From the NCBI GenBank assembly GCA_021781625.1, contig JAJXWL010000087.1:1-7404 (forward strand): a stretch of DNA of 7,404 bases, read 5' to 3'. This document shows, piece by piece, positions 5,330 through 7,404 of the stretch (within the stretch, counting starts at the first letter, position 1; the number at the start of each line of letters is the position of its first letter). Source of the stretch: a bacterium (GTDB lineage Bacteria > Spirochaetota > Spirochaetia > JABEVK01). The notes beneath the pieces were generated by a model. It was not told the DNA's origin and ran no database searches. It was given only the letters and a program-made list of their open reading frames with translations. A program made the translations under genes and the position numbers.

Positions 5330-6994
5330 TTCTTTTTCGTTCCACAGATCGATGGTGTATTTGTAGCCTTGTTCCGTCAGAAACTTTTGCCGGTGAGCAG
5401 AAAAATCTTCTTCGACGGTAGAACGGCTGATGATGGTGTAAAACCACGCATTACGCTGTTTGGGGCGTAAAATTCGACCGAGTCGCTGAGCTTCTTCTTG
5501 ACGCGAGCCAAAACTTCCCGAAACCTGGATCGCCATTGAGGCATCCGGAAGGTTAATCGCGAAATTGGCCACCTTGGACACCACCAAAACCCGAATTCGT
5601 CCGTCGCGAAAGTCTTGGTACAGCTGTTCTCGTTTGGCGTTAGGGATACTTCCGGTGATCAGGGGGGCGTTGAGCGAACGCGCCAACTCTTTCAGTTGGT
5701 CGAGGTATTGCCCGATCACCAGAATAGCGTCTTCGCGGTGGTTGGCAATCAGCTCACGGACAATTTCAAGCTTGAGGGGGTTCTCGCTGGCCAGGCGGAA
5801 TTTTTCGCGTGATGATGCCACGGCGTAGGGAATCTGCCGATGAACAGGAAGCTCAACCCGTATTTCGGTGCAAAAGGCCTTGGCTATCCAGCCTCGGGCT
5901 TCAAGAACCTTCCAGGGTACGTCAAAGCGTTTGGGGCCCACCAGCGAAAAAACATCGGCCTCGGCGCCGTCTTCGCGAACTAGGGTGGCTGTTAGACCCA
6001 GCCGTCGAACGGCTTGCAGCTCGGCGGTCACCCGAAAGACAGGGGCGGGAAGAAGGTGTACCTCGTCGTAGATAATCAGACCCCAGGCATGTTCCCGAAA
6101 AATGGCAAAGTGCGGATACTCGGCCTGCTTATTTTCACGCCAAATCAAAACCTGATACGTCGCCACGGTAACATCGGAAACAACCTTTCGATCGCCGGTG
6201 TATTCGCCGATTTGTTCGGGCCTTAGGGTAGTTTTTTCCAATAACTCGTCACGCCACTGATGGACCGCCGCGACGTTGGTGGTCAAAACAAGGGTACGCG
6301 TCTTAAGCTGAGCCATCGCTTCGAGCCCCACAACGGTTTTGCCCGAGCCACAGGGTAAGACAATAGTCCCGTAGCCCAACCCCGGTCGCCCATCGCCCAA
6401 TAAAGCGGCGACCGCGTCTTTTTGATAATCGCGTAAAGAAAACTCTCGGCCGTCTTCGGTTTGGGGTTTGAGTTTGACCTCCAGGGGTGCTCCGGGCCGA
6501 AGGGGCACTAAATCTTGTACCGGATAGCCCAACCGAATCATCTCTTGCTTAAAGGTTCCTCGGCTGGTGAGGCTGACGACAAGCTTGCCGTCGTGAACTC
6601 CTAAGAGGGCTCCCAGGGTACGATGTGCCAGGATTTCTTGCCTCAAAACTGAGGATTCTACTTCTAGAGCGAAAACATCGTCGCGCGGGGTTGGAACTAA
6701 TCGGATTTTTCCCCAGCGTCCGAGAGTTTCACTAATATAGAACCGCACATTCTCGGGGATGGGGTACCGAGAGCGCCGTGTCAGGGTGTCAAGAACGGTC
6801 TCTAGGCTCAGCCCAGCTGCGGCGGCGTTCCATAACGAAAGCGGGGTCATCCGGTAGCTGTGAATATGTTCGGGAGATTTTTCGAGCTCCGCAAAAGGAG
6901 AAATCTCGTCGCGCGCAGCTTCAAAAGCCGGATGATGCACTTCGAGGAGTAAACTGTGGTCACTTTGGACAATGAGAGGACGGTCATCAGGCAT
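5309..6994 (-). CDS. DNA helicase of the XPB/Ssl2 (ERCC3) family, superfamily 2
   Basis: A 561-residue ATP-dependent 3'-5' DNA helicase of the bacterial XPB family, linked to DNA repair and damage recognition. Residues about 5-150 form the conserved N-terminal domain (PLIVQSD 6-12, FAELEKSPEHIHSYRMTPL 34-52). The ATPase core shows LRDYQ (177-181), Walker A GSGKT (206-210), DEVH (300-303), LTAT (324-327) followed by the XPB-specific RED motif (330-332), motif V around VSKVANF (462-468) and motif VI QRLGRILRPK (493-502) with its arginine finger. Length is close to the mycobacterial protein (about 549). ATG 6994 follows the stop of the CheR-like gene by 9 bases, with AAGAG six bases upstream, so the two are probably one transcript. 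Its 3' end overlaps the small membrane-protein gene. The partner sharing its N-terminal domain lies about 350 bases beyond, outside this unit. All catalytic motifs appear intact; the cellular role is inferred from the family. Confidence 0.97.
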   Translation of the reverse strand: MPDDRPLIVQSDHSLLLEVHHPAFEAARDEISPFAELEKSPEHIHSYRMTPLSLWNAAAAGLSLETVLDTLTRRSRYPIPENVRFYISETLGRWGKIRLVPTPRDDVFALEVESSVLRQEILAHRTLGALLGVHDGKLVVSLTSRGTFKQEMIRLGYPVQDLVPLRPGAPLEVKLKPQTEDGREFSLRDYQKDAVAALLGDGRPGLGYGTIVLPCGSGKTVVGLEAMAQLKTRTLVLTTNVAAVHQWRDELLEKTTLRPEQIGEYTGDRKVVSDVTVATYQVLIWRENKQAEYPHFAIFREHAWGLIIYDEVHLLPAPVFRVTAELQAVRRLGLTATLVREDGAEADVFSLVGPKRFDVPWKVLEARGWIAKAFCTEIRVELPVHRQIPYAVASSREKFRLASENPLKLEIVRELIANHREDAILVIGQYLDQLKELARSLNAPLITGSIPNAKREQLYQDFRDGRIRVLVVSKVANFAINLPDASMAIQVSGSFGSRQEEAQRLGRILRPKQRNAWFYTIISRSTVEEDFSAHRQKFLTEQGYKYTIDLWNEKELVVGTV

Positions 6995-7003
6995 GGTTAA
7001 CTC

Positions 7004-7404
7004 TTAATCCCGACGGAAAACGTGATCTCCCGTGCGCCGTAAAGTTTCGGGCAGGGCACTTCGGTCAACTTCTGCTCTAAGAACCAGCGCGCCTTTGGGA
7101 ACCAGATCATCGACGATATTTTCTAAGATTTGACGCTGTCGTTCGAGACTAAGCCCCTCTAGCGGTTGATTCAAGATGATCACATCGGCGGTCTTGAAAA
7201 AAAATAGGCGGCCTGTTTCAAAATCGGCCTGGTCAAACTCAACGTAGTTCCGCACCGCCTCACTGATACGAACCAAATGGTGGTTTTCTTCGCGGGACCG
7301 CAAAAGGTAGGCTTGCTTGAGAGGCTCAGCAAGGTCCGCAAGCTGATGCTCGTGATAAACTCCCTCGCGGGCGGTTTCAAGACGAACGGCGAATGGATCA
7401 GTAG
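7004..7404 (-). CDS. CheR-like SAM-dependent methyltransferase, C-terminal part (cut by window edge)
   Basis: The frame is open from the window end to TAA at 7004-7006, giving the last 132 residues of a longer protein. A TTG at 7303 could be read as a start, but homology-like sequence continues upstream of it (TDPFAVRLETAREGVYHEHQ), so the true start is outside the window. The pattern follows the CheR catalytic domain: TD plus ARxGVY, a spaced VRISEAVRNYVEF block, DVIILN (where CheR has a D-x-I-x-CRN segment), then a helix and VPKGALVL (the LxPGGxL strand). CheR methylates chemoreceptor glutamates using S-adenosylmethionine. Here the usual CRNVLIYF is replaced by LNQPLEGL and the GHSES-like end is missing, so it may be a diverged family with another substrate. 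It lies 9 bases upstream of the XPB gene. A T8 run (A8 on the plus strand, 7197-7204) crosses the LFFFK codons. Confidence 0.72.
   Translation of the reverse strand, partial: TDPFAVRLETAREGVYHEHQLADLAEPLKQAYLLRSREENHHLVRISEAVRNYVEFDQADFETGRLFFFKTADVIILNQPLEGLSLERQRQILENIVDDLVPKGALVLRAEVDRSALPETLRRTGDHVFRRD

Noticed and set aside
5809..6075. Plus-strand frames opposite the XPB core
   Set aside because: They mirror helicase motif codons (DEVH, RED) and are low-complexity, arginine-rich shadow translations.
7004..7303. Complete 99-residue gene starting at TTG 7303
   Set aside because: The frame stays open to the window edge and the upstream 33 residues continue a CheR-like pattern (TD, ARxGVY), so this is the end of a longer gene.
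561..7404. A defence island or mobile element built around the helicase and WYL-like protein
   Set aside because: No transposase, integrase, nuclease, toxin, repeats or attachment sites are seen, and XPB plus its partner are ordinary chromosomal genes in several phyla.

Overview
The window looks like an ordinary, gene-dense bacterial chromosome segment of moderate GC content. A spirochaete (Spirochaetota) origin is the best guess. The main support is the ion channel at 561-1847, whose pore, C-linker and cyclic-nucleotide-binding domain closely match, from memory, the Spirochaeta thermophila channel SthK. The bacterial XPB-type helicase and its large partner protein fit that group but also occur elsewhere, for example in Actinobacteria. 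No tRNA, rRNA, insertion sequence, CRISPR array or prophage gene was seen.

Layout. A plus-strand gene at 85-564 encodes a tryptophan-rich protein of unknown function. It converges on, and shares its stop codon bases with, a minus-strand cluster of three genes read from 4957 down to 561. In transcription order these are a 657-residue XPB-partner protein (2984-4957), a class-C beta-lactamase-like serine hydrolase without a signal peptide (1857-2987, TTG start, 4-base overlap) and the SthK-like potassium channel (561-1847, 9-base gap). A small plus-strand two-helix membrane protein (5045-5329) lies divergent to this cluster, with a possible 10-codon leader ORF coupled to it. It runs 21 bases into the end of a second minus-strand unit. 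That unit holds a CheR-like methyltransferase cut by the window edge (7004-7404) followed, after 9 bases, by the XPB/Ssl2-family DNA helicase (5309-6994). Genes cover almost everything; the only noncoding stretches of note are 1-84 and roughly 4958-5044.

How the genes relate. The helicase and the 657-residue protein share a domain: a stretch of the helicase N-terminal region (residues 47-100) aligns without gaps to residues 362-415 of the partner. They probably act together on DNA, although a gene on the opposite strand separates them. The channel should pass potassium in response to cAMP or cGMP; no cyclase or phosphodiesterase is visible here. No sequence evidence links the hydrolase to the channel beyond likely co-transcription.

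No clearly new multi-gene system is evident. The items most worth checking are the shared domain in the helicase pair, a dnaX-like slippery site in the partner gene, the hydrolase-channel coupling, the leader ORF with its TAATG junction, and the divergent CheR-like protein.
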